Of a stretch of 64,000 nt of DNA, positions 30,537 through 39,932 are shown one piece after another. The notes below the pieces were generated by a model, which saw only the letters and a program-made list of their open reading frames with translations, did not search any database and was not told the origin of the DNA. Position 1 is the first letter of the stretch. Each line of letters begins with the position of its first letter. The position numbers and the translations under genes were made by a program. Origin of the DNA: Marisalimonas marina (GTDB lineage Bacteria > Pseudomonadota > Alphaproteobacteria > Puniceispirillales > Marisalimonadaceae); the NCBI GenBank assembly GCA_038131365.1, contig JAYPPH010000002.1, positions 248,001 to 312,000 on the forward strand, in the 5' to 3' direction.

Positions 30537-31115
30537 TTGGATAATTCAAAAGAAATATTTCAAGAAACATCTTTCCAAACTGCAGGTCCATTTCTTCACA
30601 TAGGATGTATGCCAAACTCAATTGGCATTAAAGGAATTTATAGCCATGATATTGGAATAAGACCTTTTGAGGGAACTAACGATAATTTAATAACCATTCA
30701 GGGTTCTGTTTACGACGGTAATGAAGAAGCGCTCGACGATGTGCTACTAGAGACTTGGCAAAGTGATAAAGACGGTAAGTATTCAAGTGATAGAGGATTT
30801 GCAAGATTTGCTCCAGACAAAATAACAAAACAATTCAAACTCACAACAGTAAAGCCTGGGTTGGTTAAGAATTTTGATGGTTCTATACAAAGTCCCCATA
30901 TCTTATTATCTCTTTCATCTAGAGGATTGAATATGACGTTAAATACAAGAATATACTTTGAAGATGATGATCTTACAAATGACCCTCTAATGGCATTAAT
31001 AAGAAAAAGAAAAAACAATATAGATTCATTAATTGCAAAAAAAATTAATAAAACTAATTATATATTCAACATATTTTTGCAGGGTAAAAACGAAACTGTT
31101 TTTTTAGATATATAA
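30537..31115 (+). CDS. pcaG: protocatechuate 3,4-dioxygenase alpha subunit
   Basis: 192 residues from TTG at 30537, one base after the pcaH stop and with AAGAAGG upstream; a TTG at 30510 is possible but would overlap. It starts with the PcaG-type TAGPFLHIG and has the shared intradiol-dioxygenase core (LLETWQSDKDGKYSS, KPGLVKN). It forms the heteromer with PcaH and lacks the catalytic His pair, as normal for alpha subunits. Confidence 0.92.
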   Translation: MDNSKEIFQETSFQTAGPFLHIGCMPNSIGIKGIYSHDIGIRPFEGTNDNLITIQGSVYDGNEEALDDVLLETWQSDKDGKYSSDRGFARFAPDKITKQFKLTTVKPGLVKNFDGSIQSPHILLSLSSRGLNMTLNTRIYFEDDDLTNDPLMALIRKRKNNIDSLIAKKINKTNYIFNIFLQGKNETVFLDI

Positions 31116-31130
31116 TCTGATTTAATTATT

Positions 31131-31325
31131 ATGGAGACTTTCTTGGCCAGATCTAATTTTATGATGAAGTATTATAAAAACTATAAAGAAGAATTAGATA
31201 TTGTTAATGAAGAGAGTAAAAATTTCAAACCTAAGAAATGGTGGGCTTATTTTCTATTTTATTGCTACTTGGTATTTTATGGTTATATTTTTTGGATGGA
31301 ACCACTACCTATGCCAACAGGTTAG
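31131..31325 (+). CDS. small single-helix membrane protein, unknown
   Basis: 64 residues: a charged N-terminal half (KNYKEELDIVNEESKNFKPKK), then one aromatic-rich transmembrane helix (WWAYFLFYCYLVFYGYIFW) and a short Pro-rich tail. No family recognised. It sits between pcaG and the cyclic-nucleotide-binding gene, six bases before the latter. Confidence 0.5.
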   Translation: METFLARSNFMMKYYKNYKEELDIVNEESKNFKPKKWWAYFLFYCYLVFYGYIFWMEPLPMPTG

Positions 31326-31331
31326 TTTTAA

Positions 31332-31808
31332 ATGATAGATAGCGGTGTATCAGCTTCTTGGGAACCAGGAGAAATTATTTATGAAGCGGGTAGTCATCCC
31401 CAAGAAGCATATCTGATTTTGGAGGGTTTCGTAAATATTGAAACTAAGGATGGACTAAAATTAAACAAATTAGGTGTTGGAGAAATTTTCGGTGAAAGTT
31501 CAATACTTCTTAATATTCCAAGGACAGTTACAGTAAGAGTTTGTGATCAAAAATTAGTAGCAAAAAAAATACCTAAATCATTTTTTACTAAAATGATGAA
31601 ATCGAATGTTATTTTGGGAGCATTGATTAGAAAAACTCAAATTAGATTATTAGATTCTAATAAACAAAGTAATGAATTGGCAAATGAGTTGTCTTTATTA
31701 CTCGACCAATTATCATCTCAATCTAGTCCTAAGAAGAATATTCTTGAAGAAAGAATAAAAAAAATAAGATCAAATATAAATAAGATACAGCAAAATATAG
31801 AGATGTAA
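31332..31808 (+). CDS. cyclic nucleotide-binding domain protein with coiled-coil tail
   Basis: 158 residues. A cNMP-binding beta-roll spans about 8-95; the phosphate-binding cassette GEIFGESSILLNIPRTVTV keeps the key E55 and R64. There is no Crp-type helix-turn-helix. Instead the C-terminus (about 105-158) is a charged heptad-like helix that probably dimerises. It may be a cAMP/cGMP-responsive adaptor for its neighbours or a membrane partner. It is preceded by a single-helix membrane gene. Confidence 0.78.
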   Translation: MIDSGVSASWEPGEIIYEAGSHPQEAYLILEGFVNIETKDGLKLNKLGVGEIFGESSILLNIPRTVTVRVCDQKLVAKKIPKSFFTKMMKSNVILGALIRKTQIRLLDSNKQSNELANELSLLLDQLSSQSSPKKNILEERIKKIRSNINKIQQNIEM

Positions 31809-31810
31809 TT

Positions 31811-33427
31811 TTACGATAATATAAAACTTTTGTAATTTTCTTGTTTTATTTCTTCACAAATTTTTGCATATTTTGGAAGTCCACCTGCATATGGCATAAA
31901 CACTCTAGGCTTTCCTGGAATGTTGGCTCCTAAATACCAAGAATGTTTTACAGTTGGCAGAAGTGTTTTATTGGCTACGGTATTAACTTCTTCACCCCAT
32001 TTCTTAGATTTTTCTTCACTGGGTTCTATAGTGCTATAATTATTTTCAATAATGAATTGGATACAATCTCTTATCCATTCTACATGTTGTTCAATCGCCA
32101 TGGGCATATTTGTTAAAACTGAAGGGCTTCCTGGGCCAGTTACTGTAAACAAATTAGGAAAACCTGGGATTTGGAGACCTAAGAAAGTTTTTGGTCCTCC
32201 TTGCCATACTTCATTAAGTTTAACATTATTTTTCCCTGTAATATTCATCTTAATAAGGGGGCCTGTCATAGCATCGTAACCGGTTGCAAAGACAATTGTA
32301 TCAAGTTCATAGTGATTATTCTTAGTTTTGATGCCACTTTTGTCTATATATTCGATTGGATCAGATTTTAAATCTACTAAGTCAATGTTATCCCTATTGT
32401 AGGTTTCAAAATAATGACTGTCGATTGGTGGTCTTTTACATGCATAAGGATGATCAATATCAGATAAAACTTTTGCGAACTTCTTATTTTTCACTATTTG
32501 ATTAATTTTATTTTTAATAAAATCAGAGGCTGTTTTGTTAGCGTTTAAATTAGTAGTAAGATCATTAAAAGTAGCTCTAAACTGAAGGCCACCTTTTTCC
32601 CAAGCTTTTTCGTAAATTGAATTGATCTCATTCTCGTCAACATCAGAAACTAATCTTTCAGATATTTCAAAAGGGTGCCCATTAGGTGTTTTTTTAACAA
32701 GTTTTCTATAAGAATCTAAATTCTCTTTTACATGTTTTTTAAACTCTTCTGTAAGAGGTTTGTTTCTAGCGGGAATACTGTAGTTTGCAGTTCTCTGGAA
32801 GACTGTTAGATGTTTAGCCTCATGGGCGATAACTGGAACTGCCTGAATTCCTGTTGAGCCTGTTCCTATTTGACCTACTTTTTTATTTACAAAAGAAACA
32901 CCTTTATGAGGCCATTCTCCTGTGTGGTAATACTCACCATCAAAATCTTTAAGACCTTTTATATTAGGTATATTAGTATTAGATAAACATCCTACAGCAG
33001 TAATTAAAAATTTTGATCTAAAGTTATAATTATTATTAGTGATAATGTTCCACTGTTTAGTATTATGATCAAATGCTGCACTAGTTACTTTTTCATGAAA
33101 AAGAATATCTTTTTTTAAATCAAATTTGTCTGCAACAAAATTCATATAGCTTCTTATTTCTGCATGACCTGGATATCTCTCCGTCCAAGTCCATTCTTTT
33201 AATAATTCATCAGAAAAGTAATAAGAATACGCATGACTTTCTGTATCACACCTGGCCCCAGGGTATCGGTTCCAGTACCAAGTTCCACCAACATCTCCAC
33301 CTGTTTCTAGTACTAAACAATTTAAATTTAATTGGTCCCTTAAGCATATAAGTTGATATAATCCAGAGAAGCCGGCACCAACAATAATCGCGTCATATTC
33401 AATATTATTTGCGTTCTGATAATTCAT
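31811..33427 (-). CDS. Baeyer-Villiger-type flavin monooxygenase
   Basis: 538 residues. An FAD site (VGAGFSG, about 16-22), the type I Baeyer-Villiger fingerprint FDGEYYHTGEWP (162-173) and an NADPH-binding GTGSTG (188-193) occur in the right order. The enzyme inserts an oxygen atom next to a ketone to give an ester or lactone; related enzymes oxidise sulfur or nitrogen. It converges on the cNMP gene. Substrate unknown. Confidence 0.9.
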   Translation of the reverse strand: MNYQNANNIEYDAIIVGAGFSGLYQLICLRDQLNLNCLVLETGGDVGGTWYWNRYPGARCDTESHAYSYYFSDELLKEWTWTERYPGHAEIRSYMNFVADKFDLKKDILFHEKVTSAAFDHNTKQWNIITNNNYNFRSKFLITAVGCLSNTNIPNIKGLKDFDGEYYHTGEWPHKGVSFVNKKVGQIGTGSTGIQAVPVIAHEAKHLTVFQRTANYSIPARNKPLTEEFKKHVKENLDSYRKLVKKTPNGHPFEISERLVSDVDENEINSIYEKAWEKGGLQFRATFNDLTTNLNANKTASDFIKNKINQIVKNKKFAKVLSDIDHPYACKRPPIDSHYFETYNRDNIDLVDLKSDPIEYIDKSGIKTKNNHYELDTIVFATGYDAMTGPLIKMNITGKNNVKLNEVWQGGPKTFLGLQIPGFPNLFTVTGPGSPSVLTNMPMAIEQHVEWIRDCIQFIIENNYSTIEPSEEKSKKWGEEVNTVANKTLLPTVKHSWYLGANIPGKPRVFMPYAGGLPKYAKICEEIKQENYKSFILS

Positions 33428-33526
33428 TATTCTTCACTTAAAATTATTTAATATGTTAAAAGATAAACTTGCAGATAGTCAAGAATTCTTAGTATATAAA
33501 GTTATTTCGTTTTGAGGTTTTGTATT

Positions 33527-34537
33527 ATGGATCCAGTTAGTCAAGGTGCATTTGGAGCAATTTTTTCTCAGACTATTAGTAATAAAAAGAAACTTCTTGT
33601 TGGATCCATACTTGGATGTATGGCTGGTATGGCACCTGATTTAGATATTTTTATTAGGTCTGATACAGATCCTCTTCTTAAATTGGAATATCATAGACAA
33701 TTCACACATGCCCTAATTTTTATTCCGATAGGAGCTTTCCTAGTAGCTTTGTTTTCAAGATTGTTATTTAAGAAATATTTGAGCTGGATTGAGACATATA
33801 TTATTTGTCTTATTGGTTATGCAACGCATGGTTTGCTTGATGCGTGTACAAGTTACGGCACACAGCTTCTCTGGCCATTTTCTGATGTAAGGATTTCTTG
33901 GAATAATATCTCAGTAGTTGATCCATTTTTAACTATACCTATTTTAGTTTTTTTAATAATAGCGATCATAAGAAAAAACAAATTTATGTCTTTCTTAGGT
34001 GTTTTATATATTTTTTTGTATTTAGGTTTTGGAGTACTTCAGGCAAATAGAGCTGAAGAAGTTGGTAACAAGATTGCGTCAATTAGAGGTCATGAAAAAA
34101 TTGGATTAACTATAAAACCAAGTTTAGGAAATTTATTTTTATGGAAAGCAATCTATGAAGATAAAGGTTTCTATTATGTTGATGCAGTAAGGTTATTTAC
34201 TGAAAAAGAATATTGTGAAGGAACCAAGATTAAAAAATTTAATAATTTAACTGACTTAAATGATCTCAATAAAAAAAGTCAGCAATATTTAGACATCAAA
34301 AGATTTAGTTGGTTTTCACAAGGTTATTTAGGTGTTGGTAAAGAAAAAAATATTATTACAGATGTAAGATACTCTGCGGTTCCAAATGAGGTCGATGGTT
34401 TATGGGGTATAAAAATTGACACATCTAAAAATCATACAGAACATGTTGATTGGATAGTCAATAGAAGTGATTACAGAACAAAATGGAAAAGATTCTTTAA
34501 TTTATTATTAGGCAAAGGCTGTAAAAAAATCAGTTAA
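33527..34537 (+). CDS. YdjM-like membrane-bound metal-dependent hydrolase
   Basis: 336 residues from ATG at 33527, with GAGG nine bases upstream; an in-frame TTG at 33512 is less likely. DPVSQGAFGA starts the protein, APDLD and YHRQFTHAL supply likely metal ligands, and GYATHGLLDACTSYGT gives a second His-Asp set. About four membrane helices precede a soluble C-terminal domain. Family substrate is unknown. Its stop overlaps the convergent MmgE/PrpD gene. Confidence 0.85.
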   Translation: MDPVSQGAFGAIFSQTISNKKKLLVGSILGCMAGMAPDLDIFIRSDTDPLLKLEYHRQFTHALIFIPIGAFLVALFSRLLFKKYLSWIETYIICLIGYATHGLLDACTSYGTQLLWPFSDVRISWNNISVVDPFLTIPILVFLIIAIIRKNKFMSFLGVLYIFLYLGFGVLQANRAEEVGNKIASIRGHEKIGLTIKPSLGNLFLWKAIYEDKGFYYVDAVRLFTEKEYCEGTKIKKFNNLTDLNDLNKKSQQYLDIKRFSWFSQGYLGVGKEKNIITDVRYSAVPNEVDGLWGIKIDTSKNHTEHVDWIVNRSDYRTKWKRFFNLLLGKGCKKIS

Positions 34538-35913
34538 GTGAAATCAATCTCAGACAAGCTCTTAAAATCTTTTGTTTTAAATATATTTTCCACGAATGAA
34601 TTTAGTTTAGCTATTTCATCTTTTTTGATGCCAGCAAAATTTAAATTTGCATGAAATTTTTGTTTAACTTCTTCAAAACTTAGTGGATCCTTCTTGCCGC
34701 CTCTTAAGCACGGTTGATTTGCAGATAAAATGTCTCCATTTTTTTTGAAAATCTTAATATTACCACTATAGTTTTTTGGATATTCATCATTAGGGTTAAT
34801 TTCGTAACTAATTTTTGATGTTAACTTTATAAGCTCCAAATCTTTTAAACGACTGTCTGTGAATTCTTTTAAGCCAGCAACACCATCTAATAAGCCAACA
34901 GCAATACAATAAGGCACAGAAAATTTAGCTCCATATGGAGAGGATGGTTTCTGTTTTTCTTCAAGTGGTTCCCATAACCTATGAACAGTACCTTCACCTA
35001 CTTGAGCAACTATCTTCTCTATCTCTTCAATATTTTCTATTTTATCTCTTAATTTTATTGCGCAGTCGATAAAAGGTTGAGCCATAGTTCCACAAGCGTA
35101 AGGTTTAATAGCTAAGTTTGTACATTCCCAACGACTACCTAATTGATCGGTTATATGCGAAAAGTCCGGTTCAATAGTATCTTTAGCAAAACTGCTGAAA
35201 GCACCATGTTTACCTTCAAATACTGTTCTAGGACCTAGAAATCCTGATTTTGCAATATTAGCAGATTGGTAGCCACAGCCAGCTGCCCATCCTGGGTGAA
35301 GCCGTTTAGTAGACGTTCCTTCTGCCAAGTATTCTATTATACCTGACGCCATGCTACCAACAATACCCAAGGCTGAGCTCATTTGTTTTATATCACTACC
35401 TATTACTGAAGAAATACCAATAGAAGATCCAAAGGCTCCAAAAATTGCTGTTGGATGAAAGCCTTGCCTGTGGACTGCTGTTGGTGCAACAAGAGCTAGT
35501 CTGCAAATGAGTTCGGAACCAATTGCTAACCCTCTTAAAAATTCCTGGCCAGATAAATTATTGGTTTGTGCGACAGATAACATCGCAGGCACCATAACAG
35601 CCCCAACATGAACAGGAGTACCTTCAAATGTATCGTCAAAATCTTCACCATGGACAGATGTTCCATTAATAATAGATGCATTAAATGGGGAGGTTTTGTG
35701 TTCATGGCCAACTAAAACACAATCACCAATTTCTTTGAGAGCATCAATTAGGCTAACTACATATGGCTCTTTTTTAGCAGAAGCCATTAAACCAAATGCG
35801 TCCATAACAATTATTTGTAATTTTTGTTGAACATTTTCTGGAATATCATTGTTTTTTAGATTAAATGCCCACTCAGAATAATTCTCGGCAATAGAAGTAT
35901 AGTCATTTTTCAT
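34534..35913 (-). CDS. MmgE/PrpD family protein (copy 1)
   Basis: 459 residues of the 2-methylcitrate dehydratase / cis-aconitate decarboxylase family. HGEDFDDTFEGTPVHVGAVMVPA, HRQGFHPTAIFGAFG, STKRLHPGWAA and KPYACGTMAQPFIDCA are family hallmarks. Members dehydrate or decarboxylate tri- and dicarboxylates. It is the last gene of the minus-strand cluster with TctCBA, so a carboxylate brought in by that transporter is a plausible substrate. Confidence 0.9.
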   Translation of the reverse strand: MKNDYTSIAENYSEWAFNLKNNDIPENVQQKLQIIVMDAFGLMASAKKEPYVVSLIDALKEIGDCVLVGHEHKTSPFNASIINGTSVHGEDFDDTFEGTPVHVGAVMVPAMLSVAQTNNLSGQEFLRGLAIGSELICRLALVAPTAVHRQGFHPTAIFGAFGSSIGISSVIGSDIKQMSSALGIVGSMASGIIEYLAEGTSTKRLHPGWAAGCGYQSANIAKSGFLGPRTVFEGKHGAFSSFAKDTIEPDFSHITDQLGSRWECTNLAIKPYACGTMAQPFIDCAIKLRDKIENIEEIEKIVAQVGEGTVHRLWEPLEEKQKPSSPYGAKFSVPYCIAVGLLDGVAGLKEFTDSRLKDLELIKLTSKISYEINPNDEYPKNYSGNIKIFKKNGDILSANQPCLRGGKKDPLSFEEVKQKFHANLNFAGIKKDEIAKLNSFVENIFKTKDFKSLSEIDFT

Positions 35914-35930
35914 ATTACAAAATTATCTAT

Positions 35931-37406
35931 TTAATTATTTTTAGAGAAAAATTTTGTCCAAAAAGGCGATGATAAACTTAAAAAAGTTAGAACAAAAAAT
36001 AACAATACAACTGGACTTTCTAATAAAGCAAAAAAGTTATTATCATGAATAATCATTGATTGAGAAAAACTCTCTTCAACTAATTTTCCTAATATTAGCC
36101 CCATTACTAGAGGGGCAGCAGAAAACCCATGTCTATCCATAAAGTAACCGATTAGTCCAGCCGCAAGCATTACCCAAACATCGAACATAGACGAAGCAAA
36201 AGAGTATGATCCAATCATTGAGAAAATAAATACAGCAGGCCACAATAATTTCTTAGGAATAAAAGCCACTAAGGAGAAAAATTTTGCCCCTACTAAACCT
36301 ATAAATAAAAACCCAAGATTGGCAATCAGCATCGCGCCAAAAATTGCATACACAAACTCTGGCGTTTCACTAATTAAATACGGACCTGGTCTAAAGCCAT
36401 GCATGATTAAAGCTGCAAGAATTAGAGCAGTTGATCCGCTTCCAGGAATTCCTAAGGCTAATGTTGGTACCATAGCGCCGCCTGCAGCTGCGTTGTTAGC
36501 AGCTTCAGGGCCTGCAATACCTTCGGGAGAACCCTTTCCAAATTTATCTTTATCCTTAGACCATCTTCTTGCTTCATTGTATCCTATTATTGCAGCAACT
36601 GTAGAACCTTCGGCTGGAAGTATACCAATAAAAGTTCCAATACCTGATGATCTCAGAATTGTATATTTTAGTTTTTTCAATTCTAATAGTGATGGAAGTC
36701 TAAGAGCCTTTGCCTGAATCCGGTCAACAACAGCATTTAATTTTTCAGATTGCTTAAACAATTCACTGACAGCAAACAATCCTATTAAAACAGGGACAAA
36801 ATGAATGCCTTCATCCAAGTCTGGAATATCAAATGTAAATCTCTCAACGCCAGTTGTTAAATGAATTCCAATTGTACCAATAAGAACACCAACTAACCCG
36901 GATATAAGGTTTCTCAAGGAGGACTTTCCACTCATAGAAGCAAGCATTGACAATGCAAAAACTGCTAGACCAAAGTACTCGGCTGGTCCAAATTCTAATG
37001 CTAATTTTGCCAATAATGGTGCCGCAAAAATAAAAACAATTAAACTAAAAATACCTCCAAAAACACTTGATACTGCTGCAAGTCCTAATGCTCTTCCAGG
37101 TTCACCATTTTTAGCCATTGGATAACCATCTAATGCAGTTGCCACTGCTGGGGGAGCACCTGGTGCATTAATTAAAATGGCTGTTATAGATCCTCCGAAA
37201 GTGCCAGCACAATACAAGGCAGCCATCATAGCTATAGCGGCAACTGGATCTAAAGAAATTGTAAAAGGGATCAAAAGTGCAATTGCCATTGGAGAACTTA
37301 GGCCAGGTAAAGCTCCGACTAAAACACCAATTAAAACTCCTGATAAAATTAAAATTATATTCTGAAATTCTAGTAATAATCCAATACCTTTTATTATGTC
37401 TTCCAA
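35931..37406 (-). CDS. tctA: tripartite tricarboxylate transporter large subunit TctA
   Basis: 491 residues with about eleven membrane helices. The family signature GALPGLSSPMAIALLIPFT begins the first helix pair, and GSITAILINAPGAPPAVATALDGYPMA and ALGIPGSGSTALILAALIMHG are typical. Large permease of the TTT system, which moves carboxylates using a periplasmic receptor. The start is TTG at 37406 with GGGGAT upstream. It is followed by MmgE/PrpD after 17 bases. Confidence 0.93.
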   Translation of the reverse strand: MEDIIKGIGLLLEFQNIILILSGVLIGVLVGALPGLSSPMAIALLIPFTISLDPVAAIAMMAALYCAGTFGGSITAILINAPGAPPAVATALDGYPMAKNGEPGRALGLAAVSSVFGGIFSLIVFIFAAPLLAKLALEFGPAEYFGLAVFALSMLASMSGKSSLRNLISGLVGVLIGTIGIHLTTGVERFTFDIPDLDEGIHFVPVLIGLFAVSELFKQSEKLNAVVDRIQAKALRLPSLLELKKLKYTILRSSGIGTFIGILPAEGSTVAAIIGYNEARRWSKDKDKFGKGSPEGIAGPEAANNAAAGGAMVPTLALGIPGSGSTALILAALIMHGFRPGPYLISETPEFVYAIFGAMLIANLGFLFIGLVGAKFFSLVAFIPKKLLWPAVFIFSMIGSYSFASSMFDVWVMLAAGLIGYFMDRHGFSAAPLVMGLILGKLVEESFSQSMIIHDNNFFALLESPVVLLFFVLTFLSLSSPFWTKFFSKNN

Positions 37407-37418
37407 ATTTTAATCCCC

Positions 37419-37937
37419 TTAACTTTTAATAAGATCTAATAACCCTGGTTCAAAATGGACACCTAAAATTATATTAAATAATACAATTACAAATAACGGG
37501 AAACCAATTATGTAAGGTATTAAAACCTTTAATCTTCTTTCACCCCAATAAATTGGTAAAAAAATACTGACAGCTATTATTGTAAGAGCTGCCCCTAAAA
37601 TTTGTGAAGAAGCTATGATAGTAGATAAAATAACCATAGTGCCGATAGTCGGTATTGGTACTGGATTTTTCCTAGAAGAATCAATATTTTTCCCACTACG
37701 TTTAAGAAAAATATGTTCAAACGGAATTATTAAAACCATTCCAAGGATTATAACCAGTAAAATTTGAGGAAACATTTCTGGAGGAATGTTATTAGCAAAT
37801 AAATCTGGGACTTTCTCAAATTTAGTGGTTTCAAACCATAAAAATGCAATAATCAAAGTCAATATAATTGCAATTATGGTATCTTTTTTATTTAGTAATG
37901 CACCCAATCCCTTGGGTGCATCTTTTTGATTTTCCAT
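37419..37937 (-). CDS. tctB: tripartite tricarboxylate transporter small subunit TctB
   Basis: 172 residues with four hydrophobic helices, the size and topology of TctB. FVIVLFNIILGVHFEPG near the C-terminus fits the family. It would form the membrane complex with TctA, whose gene starts 12 bases downstream. Confidence 0.88.
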   Translation of the reverse strand: MENQKDAPKGLGALLNKKDTIIAIILTLIIAFLWFETTKFEKVPDLFANNIPPEMFPQILLVIILGMVLIIPFEHIFLKRSGKNIDSSRKNPVPIPTIGTMVILSTIIASSQILGAALTIIAVSIFLPIYWGERRLKVLIPYIIGFPLFVIVLFNIILGVHFEPGLLDLIKS

Positions 37938-37960
37938 TTTAAAAAACCTTTGGTTTTATA

Positions 37961-38956
37961 TTACTTAACTAAACCAAGCTCTTTTAAGGCTGACGCTGCA
38001 ACTTTGTATTCTTCTTTTAGTTGCTTGTCCCATATTTTTGTTCCAGCAACACTACTGTCAACTGTTAAACCAGCTCCAGCAAGATAAGATGCAAAAACCT
38101 CATGTTTCATGGCTTTAACCATAGCTTTTGAAATCTGATCAATGATTGGTTGTGGAGTTGAGGCTAGAACAGCATATCCTCTTGTTGTAGAACATTTTGC
38201 CTTAATTCCTTTTTCAAAAGTGGTAGGGACGTCTGGGTAATCTTTAAGCCTATTTTCTGCCATAACTGCCAGAGCTCTAAAGCTACCATCTGCTACTTGG
38301 TTAGCCGCCTCACTTACGTTTGGTAAAGTAGCATCTATTTTACCAGCCATTAGGGCTTGTACCATTTGAGCACCTGAACCAAATGGTACGACTTTAAACT
38401 TAATACCAGCTTCTTTTGCAAATTGAGCTAAACCAATATGCTCTGTTCCTCCTATTTGGGCAACACCCCAGTTTAGTGGTGCTTTTTTGGAGGCTGCAAC
38501 TAGATCCTCTAATGTCTTATATTTCCCTTTTCCTGATACTGTTATGAACGTTGGGTCATCCATTGCTCTAGCAACTCCAACGATATCATCAATCTTCATA
38601 TTAGACTTACCTCTTGCCATTGTATAAAGATGTGATTGTGTTAAAGCCATAATAGTATAGCCATCGGCAGGCTTTGTTAGAACATAGTTCTGGGCTTTAG
38701 CACCTGAACCACCTCGTTTAGCAACTATAGAAATGTCAGTTCCCAAATTACGTCTTGTTCTAATTGAGACCATTCTAGCAGTTGTGTCTGTTCCGCCACC
38801 ATACTTAGCATGAATTACTAATTCTATTGGCTTGTTAGGATACTTGTCAGCAGAAGCTGTAGATACCAAACCAATTGTAGTTAATCCAGCTACCGCAAAA
38901 GCCCCCAGGCTAGCCTTCATGATATTTCTTCTAAAAGAATTTTTAAATTCTGTCAT
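37961..38956 (-). CDS. tctC: TTT solute-binding protein TctC (Bug family)
   Basis: 331 residues from ATG at 38956, with GGGGAG six bases upstream; the longer frame to 38995 is not needed. The N-terminus FRRNIMKASLGAFAVAGL resembles a twin-arginine signal. The mature part has YPNKPIELVIHAKYGGGTDTTAR, the Bug-family ligand loop, and LMAGKIDATLPNVSEA. It catches a carboxylate in the periplasm for TctAB. It lies between the oxygenase and tctB genes in the cluster. Confidence 0.92.
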   Translation of the reverse strand: MTEFKNSFRRNIMKASLGAFAVAGLTTIGLVSTASADKYPNKPIELVIHAKYGGGTDTTARMVSIRTRRNLGTDISIVAKRGGSGAKAQNYVLTKPADGYTIMALTQSHLYTMARGKSNMKIDDIVGVARAMDDPTFITVSGKGKYKTLEDLVAASKKAPLNWGVAQIGGTEHIGLAQFAKEAGIKFKVVPFGSGAQMVQALMAGKIDATLPNVSEAANQVADGSFRALAVMAENRLKDYPDVPTTFEKGIKAKCSTTRGYAVLASTPQPIIDQISKAMVKAMKHEVFASYLAGAGLTVDSSVAGTKIWDKQLKEEYKVAASALKELGLVK

Positions 38957-39057
38957 AATAATCTCCCCATAAAATATTATAACTTTAGTCTGCAACTGAA
39001 TCTTAAATTAATCAACAATTCTTTATTATTAACTTTAGAACATTAATTAATTCTCTT

Positions 39058-39912
39058 TTATGCTGAAATTTTCATATCACCTTTTATTTGTGTTCTGTGC
39101 ATTATCCTTCTTGTGTCTGGATCAAAGGCATCTCTTTTGTGGAGCACATTTAAATTTTTCCACATCAACAAGTCTCCTTTTTCCCAGTTCTGTGTCCAGG
39201 TAAACTTCTCATCTGTCGCGTGTTCCCAGATTTCATTTAATAAATCTTCACTCTCTTCTAATTCTAAACCAACTATATAGGCGTGGGGTCTTCGTCCAAG
39301 GAATAATAGTTTTTTATTCGTAATTTTATCAGTTATTACCATTGGGTGTCTGGCTCCTGGCGTTTCAGAAGGGTCATTCACTTCTGAATATCCTTTCCTT
39401 AGCATCCCTGCACTATTATGAGCAGAGTCATGAATTAAAATCCTACCATCAATTTTTTGTTTAAGCTTTTCAGGTAATTCACTATAAGCTAGTGCCATGT
39501 TAGCAAAATGTGTATTACCTTGGTTTTCTGGAACTTCAAGTGCATAAAGAATTCCAGCTTTTGGAGGTGTCTCCAAGTATGTCATATCAGCATGCCATAC
39601 TGCCTCCCCGTCTCCTAAATTCCCTATTGGCGTGCCTTTGTCATTCTTTACATTAGAAATTACATTAATTTCAGGAAATTCTGGTAAAAAAGTTATGCCG
39701 TATGGGTTAGGTCCCGGAGGGTCAAGTTCACCAAAATATTTACTAAAATTTATTAATTTAGGGTCATCAAGGTTTTGATTTTTAAAAACTAAAACCAGCC
39801 TCTCATTCCAGGAATTATTGATAAAATTAATTTCATCTTTGGTTAATTTATTGCCAATATCTAGTCCAACAATTTCTCCACCCAAACTTCTGTCGCTCTT
39901 AATTAATTTCAT
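39058..39912 (-). CDS. TauD/TfdA family 2-oxoglutarate dioxygenase
   Basis: 284 residues. Iron ligands H107 and D109 (VWHADMTY) and H258 (NVLHKRDA) are in order, followed by R269/R273 (DTRRIMHR) for 2-oxoglutarate. The family hydroxylates substrates to release sulfite, or to cleave ether or C-N bonds. It lies between the enolase-superfamily gene and tctC, so its substrate probably arrives through the TTT transporter. Confidence 0.9.
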   Translation of the reverse strand: MKLIKSDRSLGGEIVGLDIGNKLTKDEINFINNSWNERLVLVFKNQNLDDPKLINFSKYFGELDPPGPNPYGITFLPEFPEINVISNVKNDKGTPIGNLGDGEAVWHADMTYLETPPKAGILYALEVPENQGNTHFANMALAYSELPEKLKQKIDGRILIHDSAHNSAGMLRKGYSEVNDPSETPGARHPMVITDKITNKKLLFLGRRPHAYIVGLELEESEDLLNEIWEHATDEKFTWTQNWEKGDLLMWKNLNVLHKRDAFDPDTRRIMHRTQIKGDMKISA

Positions 39913-39932
39913 AATAAATTTTCCTAAATTAT

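Noticed and set aside
36319..36717. Plus-strand frame inside tctA
   Set aside because: Antisense to a well-conserved transporter; composition reflects the opposite codons only.
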